Of a stretch of 64,000 bases of DNA, positions 54,401 to 63,667 are shown piece after piece. A program made the position numbers and the translations under genes. This DNA comes from Marinobacterium litorale DSM 23545 (lineage in GTDB: Bacteria > Pseudomonadota > Gammaproteobacteria > Pseudomonadales > Balneatricaceae), in assembly GCF_000428985.1 (NCBI RefSeq), contig NZ_AUAZ01000018.1:35668-99667 (forward strand), read 5' to 3'. Each line of letters opens with the position of its first letter. The first letter of the stretch is position 1. The notes under the pieces were generated by a model. It saw only the letters and a program-made list of their open reading frames with translations, was not told the DNA's origin and did no database searches.

Positions 54401-54991
54401 ATGTCTGATACGCCCTATATCGATCCGAACAATGCTCCATCATCTGGACGCCTGATCAAAGCCACTATCGGCTCCGCAACCCTGGCCGGTGCTTTACTGG
54501 TAACCGCAATCCTTCCTGCCGAATTCGGCATTGACCCGACTGGGCTGGGCCGAGCCCTGGGGCTGGACCGTTTATACCAGAGCAAAGGCGAGATACAGAG
54601 CGGTAATGAATCGCCTATTACCGCCCCTGCACAAGCTCGGGCCAGCACCTTGTTAAAATCAACAACCACGCTCAGATCAGATACGTTGAAAATACCACTG
54701 ATGCCCGGGCAGGGTGCCGAAATTAAATCAATGATGAACCCGGGCGACAGCTTTGTATTCCACTGGCAGGTAGAAGGCGGGGCTGTTTCATTCGATATGC
54801 ATGGTGAGCGTCCCAACGCCAACGGCACCTTCACCAGCTATTGGCTGGGAGAAAACCAGCAGGAGGCCAGCGGCACCTTTGCGGCGCCTTTCACAGGAAC
54901 ACACGGCTGGTATTGGGAAAATAAAGGTGATTCAACCATCACGGTCGTGCTTCAAACCCACGGGTTCTACAACGCGTTATATATGCCTTAG
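54401..54991 (+). CDS. Transmembrane anchor protein, partner of HupE
   Basis: A 196-residue protein with one helix (~22-43) and a periplasmic domain (MNPGDSFVFHWQVEGGAVSFDMHGE ... TGTHGWYWENKG) with a cupredoxin-like beta pattern. Proteins annotated 'transmembrane anchor' commonly sit next to HupE/UreJ genes. The His/Met/Trp-rich face could bind a metal, but this is inference. Function is unknown. Confidence 0.7.
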   Translation: MSDTPYIDPNNAPSSGRLIKATIGSATLAGALLVTAILPAEFGIDPTGLGRALGLDRLYQSKGEIQSGNESPITAPAQARASTLLKSTTTLRSDTLKIPLMPGQGAEIKSMMNPGDSFVFHWQVEGGAVSFDMHGERPNANGTFTSYWLGENQQEASGTFAAPFTGTHGWYWENKGDSTITVVLQTHGFYNALYMP

Positions 54992-55004
54992 CCAACTCGT
55001 ATCG

Positions 55005-55214
55005 GTGTTCCTTTTGGGGGAACTCTACTCAGACGAACGTCCCGTAGAACGCTCATACGTAACCAGCCGATTTGAAGCGCTATCGGAAAAGGCGTCCGGG
55101 GTTGACCCCGCTTTGGCCGAATTGTTCAAAACAACACTTCCCAGCCGAGTTAAGCTGATGATGTTCGCCTATATCGCGCCAGGATACATAAATTGGAGAC
55201 ATTTATGTCGATAA
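55005..55214 (+). pseudogene. Coding-looking fragment (gene remnant?)
   Basis: Between the anchor protein and the VOC gene, a 69-residue GTG-started frame reads VFLLGELYSDERPVERSYVTS through AELFKTTLPSRVKLMMFAYI and then runs into the next gene's ribosome binding site. Its helical, well-formed composition looks like the C-terminus of a protein, perhaps TetR-like, but no upstream part is present. It may be a decayed gene or a chance frame. Confidence 0.3.
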
Positions 55215-55609
55215 AATCCGCAAGCATCACCATCGTCACGCAAAACCTCCCGGATACTCGGAAGTTCTACGAATCCCACTTCAATGCGCGTCCCATTTTT
55301 GACTGCGGCTGGTATGTCGTCCTTAAACTGACCACTTCTTATCAGGCACCGGAAATATGCCTGATGAGCCCACAAGAAGGTATGCAATCGTTCACGGGCG
55401 GTGCCTATCTCAACCTGCGCGTGGAAGATGCCGATACACTTCACTCCCAGCTAACCCGGGCGGGACTTACACCCGCGGTACCACTGGAGGATCACCCATG
55501 GGGCGACAGGGGATTCGGGGTGCTTGACCCGTCCGGAGTAATGGTTTACTGCTACCATCCTATTGCACCGAGCGCCGAATTCGAACAGTACTTTGTCAAA
55601 GAGGACTAA
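55205..55609 (+). CDS. VOC/glyoxalase-family protein
   Basis: A 134-residue metal-binding beta-alpha-beta-beta-beta protein of the glyoxalase/bleomycin-resistance/dioxygenase superfamily (ITIVTQNLPDTRKFYESHF; DHPWGDRGFGVLDPSGV). It is paired with a convergent AraC regulator, 4 bases overlapping. GGAGAC precedes the ATG. The substrate is unknown. Confidence 0.82.
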   Translation: MSIKSASITIVTQNLPDTRKFYESHFNARPIFDCGWYVVLKLTTSYQAPEICLMSPQEGMQSFTGGAYLNLRVEDADTLHSQLTRAGLTPAVPLEDHPWGDRGFGVLDPSGVMVYCYHPIAPSAEFEQYFVKED

Positions 55610-56307
55610 ACGCTCACGAAGGCATCGGGAGCAGACAATCGGTCAATAACGTCCTCCCGATTGCTTCGCACCATCAACGGTGTGATTCCAAACCAGCGCC
55701 GTATCTCGCGGCTCATATGCGCCTGATCCGAAAATCCATGTTTGGTCGCTATGGATACCAGGGGAGCGTCAGACCGCACAATCTCCATTACGGTCTGTCG
55801 AACGCGGGCCAATGACTTCCAGTAACGCGGCGGAGCGCCGGTCGTGTCTGCAAGCTTTCTCCGTATGCTGCGTTCACTCAACGGCATTGACCATCGCTCC
55901 TCTCGGCGCTCCAGTTCCTGAATGTATTCCGCTACCCATGAAGGCGCAGGACGTGCGAAGTCATTGACCACACTAACCAGCTTTGCGAGCGTTTCATCGA
56001 GATCGTTTTCAATTTCCCATCCATGGCAACCGGAAAGCGGAATATGTGAAAACATCTGATCATCGTGTTTTGAGCCTGGACTCTCCCCCTCCCACGGAAA
56101 GGTCACACCTGCGGCTAACCTAACTCCAGCGAAAAACGTGTCCTCATCACATATCACCTCCCGAGGGGCCGCATCCAAGCCACTACAAACAACAGTTGAT
56201 GGATTATTCTTTGAGGCAATCACTACCAGATCACGGCAGCCATCCGGCCAGACTGAAAAGCGTCCTTTGGGTAACATCATGGACCATGTACACACAATCA
56301 AGCTCAT
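55606..56307 (-). CDS. AraC-family regulator
   Basis: A regulator of 233 residues with a C-terminal double helix-turn-helix (LVSIATKHGFSDQAHMSREIRRWFGITPL). The N-terminal domain is of the type lacking a known ligand. The ATG at 56307 (MSLIVCTWSM) has GGAGAGGGT upstream; a longer version begins 25 residues earlier. Probably controls the VOC gene or the LysE exporter upstream. Confidence 0.8.
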   Translation of the reverse strand: MSLIVCTWSMMLPKGRFSVWPDGCRDLVVIASKNNPSTVVCSGLDAAPREVICDEDTFFAGVRLAAGVTFPWEGESPGSKHDDQMFSHIPLSGCHGWEIENDLDETLAKLVSVVNDFARPAPSWVAEYIQELERREERWSMPLSERSIRRKLADTTGAPPRYWKSLARVRQTVMEIVRSDAPLVSIATKHGFSDQAHMSREIRRWFGITPLMVRSNREDVIDRLSAPDAFVSV

Positions 56308-56399
56308 ACCCTCTCCACGGTATACGCTGCGCAATGCCCGAAACGGAGTTTGACCCGTTGAACACTTTTCACAGTGAAGCACTCATATATGTTCCATGT

Positions 56400-57050
56400 T
56401 TACTTGGACAACGCGGATTTAACGATTGTAAAACCCACCATGCCAAGGATTGCACCTGTTACCTTATCTATGTAGAAAGAAAGCTTTGTGAACTTGTTTC
56501 TGATTTTATTTGTTGAGAGCAGGAATATAATTGCGGTATCCCAGAAAAAAACCACAAGTGTCATCCAAATACCTAATGTTATCTTGAATGAAAGACTGAC
56601 ATCATTGGTTAGAACAACTGTAAAAAGACTTAGATAAAACAGGAGATTTTTTGGGTTTAAAATCCCAGACATAAATCCTGTTATAAATTCTCTTAGAAAA
56701 CTCGCTTTTGTGCTTTCACCAGGATCCGTCTCTATTGACAAGGAAACATAATCCTCTCTTTTTGCCCGCAAAGCCTGAAATGCCAAGAACATTAAGAACA
56801 ACCCACCGATAATCTTCAGAGCGATCATCAGTGTTACGGAACTGGCCAATATTGCCCCAACCCCAACCAGGCATAGAGCAATATAAAGTGCGTTTGCAAC
56901 TGAAATACCTGCCGCTACACCAACCGCTTTATTCCTATCATTCTTGATCGCGCTTTTCACAACGAGAACGAAATCGGGACCCGGGCTCAGCAATGCCAAG
57001 AAATGCGCAAGGGCTACCGTTAAAAACATCAATATTAAATCAGGTTCCAT
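56400..57050 (-). CDS. LysE/RhtB-family exporter, AT-rich
   Basis: A 216-residue six-helix exporter with ALLSPGPDFVLVVKSAIKND and GILNPKNLLFYLS family motifs. Base composition is visibly AT-richer than the surrounding genes and Lys/Ile codons are frequent, pointing to recent acquisition. It differs in sequence from the other LysE-type exporter at 9788-10402. The substrate is unknown. Confidence 0.85.
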   Translation of the reverse strand: MEPDLILMFLTVALAHFLALLSPGPDFVLVVKSAIKNDRNKAVGVAAGISVANALYIALCLVGVGAILASSVTLMIALKIIGGLFLMFLAFQALRAKREDYVSLSIETDPGESTKASFLREFITGFMSGILNPKNLLFYLSLFTVVLTNDVSLSFKITLGIWMTLVVFFWDTAIIFLLSTNKIRNKFTKLSFYIDKVTGAILGMVGFTIVKSALSK

Positions 57051-57118
57051 AATCTCTCCTCCATATGAAATTTTATACCGTGCTTATTCATAATGTAACG
57101 ATACTGCTGGTTAGGCAT

Positions 57119-57922
57119 TCAGACGGCCTGAGCCACCAGGGTGTAACAAAGCGGTAACTGCCCTGACTGGTTCTCATAGATAGCGTACTCCTCTTCACGA
57201 TTTGAGTGGGCATGTTCCTCAAGTCGCTGAATCTGAAAACCATTACCGACGCAAGCGGTCACAATGTCTCCAAGTGTATGCACAAACCAATATCCAGTTT
57301 CTCCCGCCCCACCGGAGGTACCGTCGTAAGTAATAGCCTCCTCAATTTTAACAGGGGATTTGTCAAAGTAACTCATTTCCGGCAGAAATGGATTTGTGCC
57401 AGCCGGGTCGAAAACTTCCAGAATCGGATGGGTTTCATAGATGACTAAACGACCACCTTTACTGACCAGCCCTCGGACAGCTTTAAAAAAGCCTTGCAAA
57501 TCGGGCATCCAATTAATCACGCCAATGGTGATAAGCGCCAAGTCGTAGCGACCTAGCCCCGTGGGCAGTTGGTAGATATTCGCCTCAAGCAAGCGGGGAT
57601 TAAGTTTGGTCTTTGACGCCAGCTCCGCTCCTTGGGCCAAAAACCGGGAGGACTGATCAATGCCCAGCGATGGCTTGAAACCCAACGCGGCCAGAGACAA
57701 CAGCTCACGAGCGTTATTACAGCCAATCTGCACAGCGTTTCGCCCAGCCAGTCCAAGATGAGTCAAAGTAGCCGTAAGGCAGTCATCCAGCACATTAAAG
57801 TCCGGGTGACTGGCAGCTTGTAAGAGCTCGTCCCATGAGCGGCCTTGAGCATGAAGATGAGCGGATGCATCCCATGCAGCTTTATTGGCTTTTGTGTAGA
57901 TGATTGTAGAGGACTCTTTCAT
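57119..57922 (-). CDS. Class I SAM-dependent methyltransferase
   Basis: A 267-residue enzyme with the SAM site AVQIGCNNARELLSLAALG (DXGXGXG replaced by Q-I-G-C-N-N) and VSKGGRLVIYETHPILEVFDP. The target is unknown. It is about 70 bases upstream of the LysE gene on the same strand. The next gene, a transglycosylase, is separately transcribed from the same strand. Confidence 0.78.
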   Translation of the reverse strand: MKESSTIIYTKANKAAWDASAHLHAQGRSWDELLQAASHPDFNVLDDCLTATLTHLGLAGRNAVQIGCNNARELLSLAALGFKPSLGIDQSSRFLAQGAELASKTKLNPRLLEANIYQLPTGLGRYDLALITIGVINWMPDLQGFFKAVRGLVSKGGRLVIYETHPILEVFDPAGTNPFLPEMSYFDKSPVKIEEAITYDGTSGGAGETGYWFVHTLGDIVTACVGNGFQIQRLEEHAHSNREEEYAIYENQSGQLPLCYTLVAQAV

Positions 57923-58011
57923 TGCTGAGCTTCCTGCATCGTTGATAACGCCACTCTGCCTGCACGACTAAGCAATGAAAGCGAATTCGCGTTGCAGGGC
58001 TTCCCAATGAC

Positions 58012-58617
58012 TTAAAACGGCCACCACCAAGGCGATGATCCAAGGCTGCTCCTGCAGTCTTTGAGCTGCGCCCCATACATCCGGGCGTTCGCATCAACTT
58101 TTCGCGCCACGTTGATCAACCAGCCTTTGCTGTTAAAGGTTTTCCTTTTCCAGCCCGTGTGGCCTTCATGGTAGGCCAGATACTGGTTGTAGGCGTCCCA
58201 TTTGGAGATACCCAGCGTCCGGTGAGATACATCGGTATACCATCCCATGAAATCGACCGCGTCGTCATAGTCGTCCCGGTCGGCACCCCAGTTGCCCGTT
58301 TGGTCCTTGTACCAGTCCCAGGTGCCGTCTTTCACCTGCGCGTAGCCGTAGGCGCTGGATACGCGCCACCACATGGGGATTCCCAGAAAGGTATCTCTGG
58401 GCGGGGCAGCGTTGTGCTTAAAGCTGGATTCCTGCCGCATGATCGCCAGCTGCACCTGAACCGGTAAACCGTATCGCTTTTCCACATCTTCGGATGCATC
58501 AAACCAGTCGGGTTTCTCCCGAAATATCCGGCAGGCGTTTTCCACGTTGGACGGTGGTGAAGTCGCGCAGGCCGCTAACAGGAGGGATGACGCTAGGAGT
58601 AACACTTTTTTCTGCAT
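58012..58617 (-). CDS. Lytic transglycosylase-type lipoprotein
   Basis: A 201-residue protein with a lipobox (LLAAC, Cys17) and an SLT-like fold; the catalytic glutamate is in AIMRQESSFKHNA (Glu63) and SSAYGYAQVKDGTW supplies the GYAQ signature. It likely cleaves peptidoglycan from the outer-membrane or periplasmic face. The C-terminal SSPWWWPF is unusual. Start MQKKVLLLAS at 58617. Confidence 0.82.
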   Translation of the reverse strand: MQKKVLLLASSLLLAACATSPPSNVENACRIFREKPDWFDASEDVEKRYGLPVQVQLAIMRQESSFKHNAAPPRDTFLGIPMWWRVSSAYGYAQVKDGTWDWYKDQTGNWGADRDDYDDAVDFMGWYTDVSHRTLGISKWDAYNQYLAYHEGHTGWKRKTFNSKGWLINVARKVDANARMYGAQLKDCRSSLGSSPWWWPF

Positions 58618-58957
58618 AACCACATCGGAAACCAAATTTAATCGGGTGCTCGCTTGGACTAGCCTCCCATGTTATCGGATATGCCCCAACCGTTCTCGGC
58701 AAATTCATCCGCCTCTGCACTTCTGGCGAAGAGTTGGCTTATGGCCCCCAGCCTCATATACTCCAGATTCATTCCTATAATTCCGCAGGGGGCGTTTGCA
58801 TGATTGTTATCCGTGATTCACAGGCCTGGAATCAGCAAGGTTAAGTAACGCGCCTGTCATTCCCCGGCCTGTCGCCGGGATTCACGAGAATCCCAATTTT
58901 TCGCGCATACAGCAGCTTGCGCGCGTGCTCGATTGTTCTATTTTTTGGGATAACAAT
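58618..58957. other. Gene-free interval with a palindromic element
   Basis: 340 bases between the divergent transglycosylase and rsgA genes; no good coding frame found. At 58863-58894 two overlapping inverted repeats occur: CCCGGC-CTGTC-GCCGGG and GGGATT-CACGAG-AATCCC, preceded by GTCATTCC. This resembles the short intergenic palindromes common in proteobacteria. Only one copy was noticed. rsgA begins after a weak GGGA. Confidence 0.5.
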
Positions 58958-60028
58958 ATGCAAACTAATATCCTTTCTGATTTGGGCTGGAATCACTTTT
59001 TCCAGTCTCAGTTAGACCTGAGCGCCTTAGATACACAACTCCCCTTTCGCGTGATCAGCGTCCAACGCAACCTGATCGAATGCCTGGGTCTGGATGGTGA
59101 TAACCAGAGTCGGCAGGTACAGCTTTCCACCTATCATTGGCGTGATGATGCACCTGAGGATCACCCCACGGTTGGCGATTGGCTGATGCTGGACAGGGAA
59201 CTCCACCCGGTAAAGCTGCTGGAGCGCAAAACTCAAATCCAGCGCAGAGCGGCGGGCCGGGAGTCTTACCTTCAGTTGATAGCCGCCAATCTCGATACGC
59301 TGTTTATTACCAGCTCCTGCAATGAGGAGTTCAGCCTCAACCGCATTGAACGGTATCTTGCCATAGCTGCGGAGTCCCATATCCAGTGCGTGGTGGTGCT
59401 AACCAAGAAAGATCTGTGCGTTGATCCTTACGTCTACCTCGATGAGCTGGCAAAAAGTCATCCTCAGCTGCCTGTTGAGCTGGTGGATGCGACCGATACG
59501 GATTCGGCTTCGGTGCTCAGACAGTGGATTGGCAAAGGTCAGACCGTTGCGCTGGTGGGTTCTTCCGGGGTCGGTAAATCGACGCTGACCAATCTGCTGA
59601 CTAACGCACAGGATCAAGCGACGGCGGCTATACGTGAGAGTGATAGCAAAGGACGTCATACCACCACATCACGGAGCCTGCATATGCTACCGGAGGGTGG
59701 ATTGCTACTGGATACACCGGGGATGCGCGAGCTGCAGATTGTTGATAGTGAAGAGGGTATTCATGCCACTTTCCAGGATATCAGCGAGCTCGCTCAGCGC
59801 TGTCGCTTTGCTGACTGCTCGCACCAAAGCGAACCGGGATGTGCAGTACGGGCAGAAGTGGAAGCACAAAGGCTGGACCCGCGCCGCCTTGAGAACTATC
59901 TGAAGCTACTGGCCGAACAGGAGCGCAACAACGCCTCAGTTGCTGAGCGCCGTCAGAGTGACAGAGCTTTGGGTAAGTTCTACAAACAGACCAAATTGAG
60001 CGCTAACCGGTTTAAGTCCAGGGAGTAA
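58958..60028 (+). CDS. rsgA: Ribosome small-subunit GTPase RsgA
   Basis: A 356-residue circularly permuted GTPase that checks late 30S maturation. The motif order G4 (LTKKDL), G1 (GSSGVGKST), G3 (DTPGMRE) shows the permutation. An N-terminal OB-fold and a C-terminal zinc finger (CRFADCSHQSEPGCAV) complete the family layout. The start MQTNILSDLG at 58958 is preferred; longer reading begins at 58925. E. coli RsgA is 350 residues. Presence of an alternative RsgA elsewhere cannot be judged. Confidence 0.92.
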   Translation: MQTNILSDLGWNHFFQSQLDLSALDTQLPFRVISVQRNLIECLGLDGDNQSRQVQLSTYHWRDDAPEDHPTVGDWLMLDRELHPVKLLERKTQIQRRAAGRESYLQLIAANLDTLFITSSCNEEFSLNRIERYLAIAAESHIQCVVVLTKKDLCVDPYVYLDELAKSHPQLPVELVDATDTDSASVLRQWIGKGQTVALVGSSGVGKSTLTNLLTNAQDQATAAIRESDSKGRHTTTSRSLHMLPEGGLLLDTPGMRELQIVDSEEGIHATFQDISELAQRCRFADCSHQSEPGCAVRAEVEAQRLDPRRLENYLKLLAEQERNNASVAERRQSDRALGKFYKQTKLSANRFKSRE

Positions 60029-60033
60029 GGAAA

Positions 60034-60061
60034 GGGAGCTCAGGCGTCAGCCTGGGCTCCC
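60034..60061 (+). terminator. Hairpin after rsgA, overlapping the end of cysG
   Basis: A 12-bp stem GGGAGCTCAGGC/GCCTGGGCTCCC with loop GTCA, one G-T pair, 5 bases past the rsgA stop. It covers the last cysG codons on the other strand. There is no long T-run. Confidence 0.55.
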
Positions 60062-61446
60062 TCTGTCTGACCAAACCAGGCGAGACGGGATTGCAGCTCG
60101 ACAACCTCGCCCATAATAACGACGGCCGGCGCCGGTAGTTGAGCCTCGGCCTGACGCGCAACAATATCATCCAGGCGACCGGTCAACACGCGCTGATCCG
60201 GTGATGTACCCTGGGAGACGATCGCCACCGGCGTATCGCCCGGTTTGCCGTGCTCCATCAATCCACTGCAAAGCCGTTCCAGCGTATGCAGCCCCATATA
60301 GAAGACGATGGTCTGATTGGGATGAACCAGCTCATCGAACTTCAGATCGGAGGTGCGGTTCTTGAGCTGGCCGGTGACAAACTTCACCGACTGCGCATAG
60401 TCACGGTGAGTCAGCGGGATACCGGCATAGGTTGAACAGGCACTGGCCGCGGTGATACCAGGCACCACCTGAAACGGTATGCCATGCGCCTTGAGCTCTT
60501 CTATCTCTTCCCCACCCCGCCCAAAGATGAACGGATCACCGCCTTTGAGACGCACGACCCGATGCCCTTTGCGGGCATGTTCAACCAGCAGTGCATTAAT
60601 CCCCGGTTGAGGAACGCTGTGATTATCCCGCGCCTTGCCCACATAGATCAGGTCCGCATCCCGACGGCATAGATCCAGCACCTGGGGTGATACGAGTCGG
60701 TCGTAGACCACCACATCCGCCTGCTGCATCAGGCGCAGAGCCTTAAACGTCAGCAGTTCAGGATCACCGGGACCGGCACCGACCAGGTAAACTTCGCCGA
60801 CTTCACGACCGGGCGTCTCCGACTCCAGCTGCGCTTCCAGCAGTTGCGCGGCCTCCTCATCACGCCCTGCAAAGACGCGCTCGGCCACCTCGCCCTGAAG
60901 GATCTTTTCCCAGAACTTGCGGCGCTCATTGACGTTGTTAAACCGCGCTTTGACGCGATCACGGAAACCGCCGACCAGCTGGCCGAGGCGGCTGTAGCCG
61001 CTGGGGATCCAGGTCTCAAGCTTGGCACGCAGCAAACGCGCCAAAACCGGAGATTGACCGCCTGAGCTGATGCCTATCACAATGGGTGAACGATCAACGA
61101 TCGCAGGAAATACGAAGGTACACAGCGGCGGATTATCGACCACGTTGACCGGTAATGAGCGCGCTACTGCATCAAAGTGGACACGCTCATTGAGCGCCTC
61201 ATCATCAGTGGCGGCGATCACCAACGCCATATCATCCAGCAACGCTGGATGATATTCGCCGATCACTACCTGGCCGCCGTGCGCGTCAACCAGCTCATCC
61301 AGTTCAGCATGCACCTCCCTGGATACAACACGAACCCTGGCACCGGCTCGCACCAGCAGCCGCGCCTTGCGCAACGCCACATCGCCACCACCAATCAGCA
61401 GTGCCTGTCGGCCCTTGAGATTAAAAAACAGCGGTAGATAATCCAC
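60040..61446 (-). CDS. cysG: Siroheme synthase (multifunctional)
   Basis: A 468-residue trifunctional enzyme making siroheme from uroporphyrinogen III. The N-terminal dehydrogenase/ferrochelatase half has [15 protein letters not shown]. The C-terminal uroporphyrinogen methyltransferase half starts [20 protein letters not shown]. Length agrees with E. coli CysG (457). Siroheme is the cofactor of sulfite and nitrite reductases, none of which are in the window. Confidence 0.95.
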   Translation of the reverse strand: MDYLPLFFNLKGRQALLIGGGDVALRKARLLVRAGARVRVVSREVHAELDELVDAHGGQVVIGEYHPALLDDMALVIAATDDEALNERVHFDAVARSLPVNVVDNPPLCTFVFPAIVDRSPIVIGISSGGQSPVLARLLRAKLETWIPSGYSRLGQLVGGFRDRVKARFNNVNERRKFWEKILQGEVAERVFAGRDEEAAQLLEAQLESETPGREVGEVYLVGAGPGDPELLTFKALRLMQQADVVVYDRLVSPQVLDLCRRDADLIYVGKARDNHSVPQPGINALLVEHARKGHRVVRLKGGDPFIFGRGGEEIEELKAHGIPFQVVPGITAASACSTYAGIPLTHRDYAQSVKFVTGQLKNRTSDLKFDELVHPNQTIVFYMGLHTLERLCSGLMEHGKPGDTPVAIVSQGTSPDQRVLTGRLDDIVARQAEAQLPAPAVVIMGEVVELQSRLAWFGQTEGAQADA

Positions 61447-61495
61447 CGATTACTCCTCTTGGCTAGGATCGCACTGCGACGGTTCCCGACAGAAC

Positions 61496-63622
61496 TCAGG
61501 GCAGACGGTGATAGCGATACAACCCCTGACCTTCTTCATCAGTGTAGATGCAGTCGAACCCGTTTTCCGTGGGGATCAGTTCGCAGCTGGCCTGATGGGC
61601 CTGAAGGGTACCCCAGGGTGACTGGCAACCATCACGGTACTGCCCTTCAGCCACATCAAACTCCAGGCTGGACCCATTCAGCGCCCAGCCATATTGGTAG
61701 TTCAGGGTTTCGCACTGGCCGGTGGCATCATATTCCACGTAGCTGCCGGTCCCGTCGGCATTAATGGTCTCATGACCGATCAACGGCGGCTGGCCGCAGT
61801 TCTGATCCAGGTCGCGCAGTTCGTAGCGCCCACTGATCGCATCGGCGGTCAGGCGCTGGCCTTGAGACGGTAGCATCTGCACGCGGGTATACCCGGACAA
61901 ACCACCTTTTTCGATATCACTGAGGTACTGCATCCGCATCGGCTGTGAGCGGATAGTCTGACGCATCTTCGCGTGGATCATACAGAACTCGCTTTCACCG
62001 GATGCGATCTGGCTCAGGATAGAATTGGGAATCTCAGAGACCCACTGTTCGATCCGGGGATAATCCACCGACATAGCCATCATACCGTTCGCCGTCAGCG
62101 TTTCGGATGCCAGCGCTTGCGCCGCTTCCGTACCCTTCTCGCCGGAGTACACCACCAGATGCTCTCCCTGTTTACCCAGGGTTGCACTTAGCCCCGGGGA
62201 GAGAAAACCGAGGTCGACCTCGGTCAATGCGCCATCCAGCGGCAATTTGGGTACGCGGCCGCCGGCCTTGGGAACAACAGTGGTATTAAACATGGAGATC
62301 ACCAGTTCAGGGTTGCTGGTCGCCAGGCTGAACAGGAAATCAACGGACTCGGGCAACCCGCTTGCCTGGGAGAAGGTCAGGTCGTACAGAGAAACACCCG
62401 CCCCCTGTATGCCCTGTGCCATTCCCGTAAACACACCAAGCATTGCCGGGCTGGTGCCCGCCATCTGCTGCTGTGCCTGTTGCAGACGCGGGCACTGGAA
62501 CGAGAGCTGGCCGAATCGGTTCCAAAGCTCCGTTAATGTTGGAACCAACGTATCCATGTTGAGGCCGAAACCAAAACCTACCATCTGCTCACCCTGCAGA
62601 TGAGATGGCAGATGTCCGCGCAGCTTCATCAGCGAGTCACCGACACCGGGTGCTGCAACTTCAACCAGGGAACGGGCTTCGATGGTAATCGCATCACCTT
62701 GAGTCGACGCGTTGGTGTAACCCAGCAACATGCGCGGGGCGGCGCCAAACAGTCCGGCGATTTCATCGCGACAAACGGGCTCAAGCTCTCCAGTCAGAGG
62801 GTTGGGTTGACCTAGAGCGCGGTTCAGCGCCGCCCAGTCATTGGCCAGCGTCGAGGATGAAGTTTCCAGCAGCCCTTCTGCCAGGCGGCGAATGTGCAGG
62901 AAGCCGGCAAAGGTCTCGCTGAACCCCTGCGTCTTAATGATCTCACGCAGCTCTCCGCTGTCCGCCAGCGACGTTTCAGGTGCACTCAGGCCGAGCCGTT
63001 CAAGCTGCGCCTGCTCTGTGTCAAACGATGAAAAAAAAGTGATAGTGGCCAGGGAGTCTTGAGTCGCCACAACCAACTCAACACTTTGCGGCGCGCCTGC
63101 TGGCGTTAGCGGCCAACGCTGAACCCGCGTCTGCTCACGCATCTCCTCTTTAGGGCTGACGCCTGAACGTTCGGAAACGCTCTGCCAGACCCGGTCAAAC
63201 GCCGCCTGATCCGCGACCGGCAGTCGAATCACCGGGAACAAACCATGCATGTAGATCGCCTGTGGCTGATTCAGGCTTATCCCGTAGTGATCGAACAGCT
63301 CCCCGTAGGTAGCGCCGTGGTTGACGAAATCAAGCACCCAGGCTTCCAGCAAAGCGCGTCCCGGCTGCGACCTGTTGCCGCCTTCCTGACGCGCCAGCTC
63401 GCTGAACAGATTCTCCAGTTGCGCAGGTTCAACGGCCGCCACCGGGTAATCGCGCATCTGCTCGACCACTTTGGGATCAGGCGTACCACCAAAGTAAACC
63501 ACGGTATCGGCCGGTACATAGCTGGTTAGCCCTTTAGCCCCTCCTGCTCCCTGCGTGAACCAATAGCCACCCGCAGCGGCCAGAACAACCAGAACAAAAA
63601 CCGGTAGTGCCAGTTTTTTCAT
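61496..63622 (-). CDS. Large membrane-anchored protein of unknown function (DUF3352-like)
   Basis: A 708-residue protein with one N-terminal membrane helix (LALPVFVLVVLAAAGGYWF) and a long periplasmic portion beginning SYVPADTVVYFGGTPDP, which resembles DUF3352-type envelope proteins. Several repeated FxxFGxG-like stretches occur but no catalytic motif is evident. A group II intron ends 46 bases before its start, so any native promoter further upstream is separated by the intron. Confidence 0.7.
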   Translation of the reverse strand: MKKLALPVFVLVVLAAAGGYWFTQGAGGAKGLTSYVPADTVVYFGGTPDPKVVEQMRDYPVAAVEPAQLENLFSELARQEGGNRSQPGRALLEAWVLDFVNHGATYGELFDHYGISLNQPQAIYMHGLFPVIRLPVADQAAFDRVWQSVSERSGVSPKEEMREQTRVQRWPLTPAGAPQSVELVVATQDSLATITFFSSFDTEQAQLERLGLSAPETSLADSGELREIIKTQGFSETFAGFLHIRRLAEGLLETSSSTLANDWAALNRALGQPNPLTGELEPVCRDEIAGLFGAAPRMLLGYTNASTQGDAITIEARSLVEVAAPGVGDSLMKLRGHLPSHLQGEQMVGFGFGLNMDTLVPTLTELWNRFGQLSFQCPRLQQAQQQMAGTSPAMLGVFTGMAQGIQGAGVSLYDLTFSQASGLPESVDFLFSLATSNPELVISMFNTTVVPKAGGRVPKLPLDGALTEVDLGFLSPGLSATLGKQGEHLVVYSGEKGTEAAQALASETLTANGMMAMSVDYPRIEQWVSEIPNSILSQIASGESEFCMIHAKMRQTIRSQPMRMQYLSDIEKGGLSGYTRVQMLPSQGQRLTADAISGRYELRDLDQNCGQPPLIGHETINADGTGSYVEYDATGQCETLNYQYGWALNGSSLEFDVAEGQYRDGCQSPWGTLQAHQASCELIPTENGFDCIYTDEEGQGLYRYHRLP

Positions 63623-63667
63623 CTCAATCTCTCCCTGAGTACCCGATCTTTAGATCCGCATACTGTA

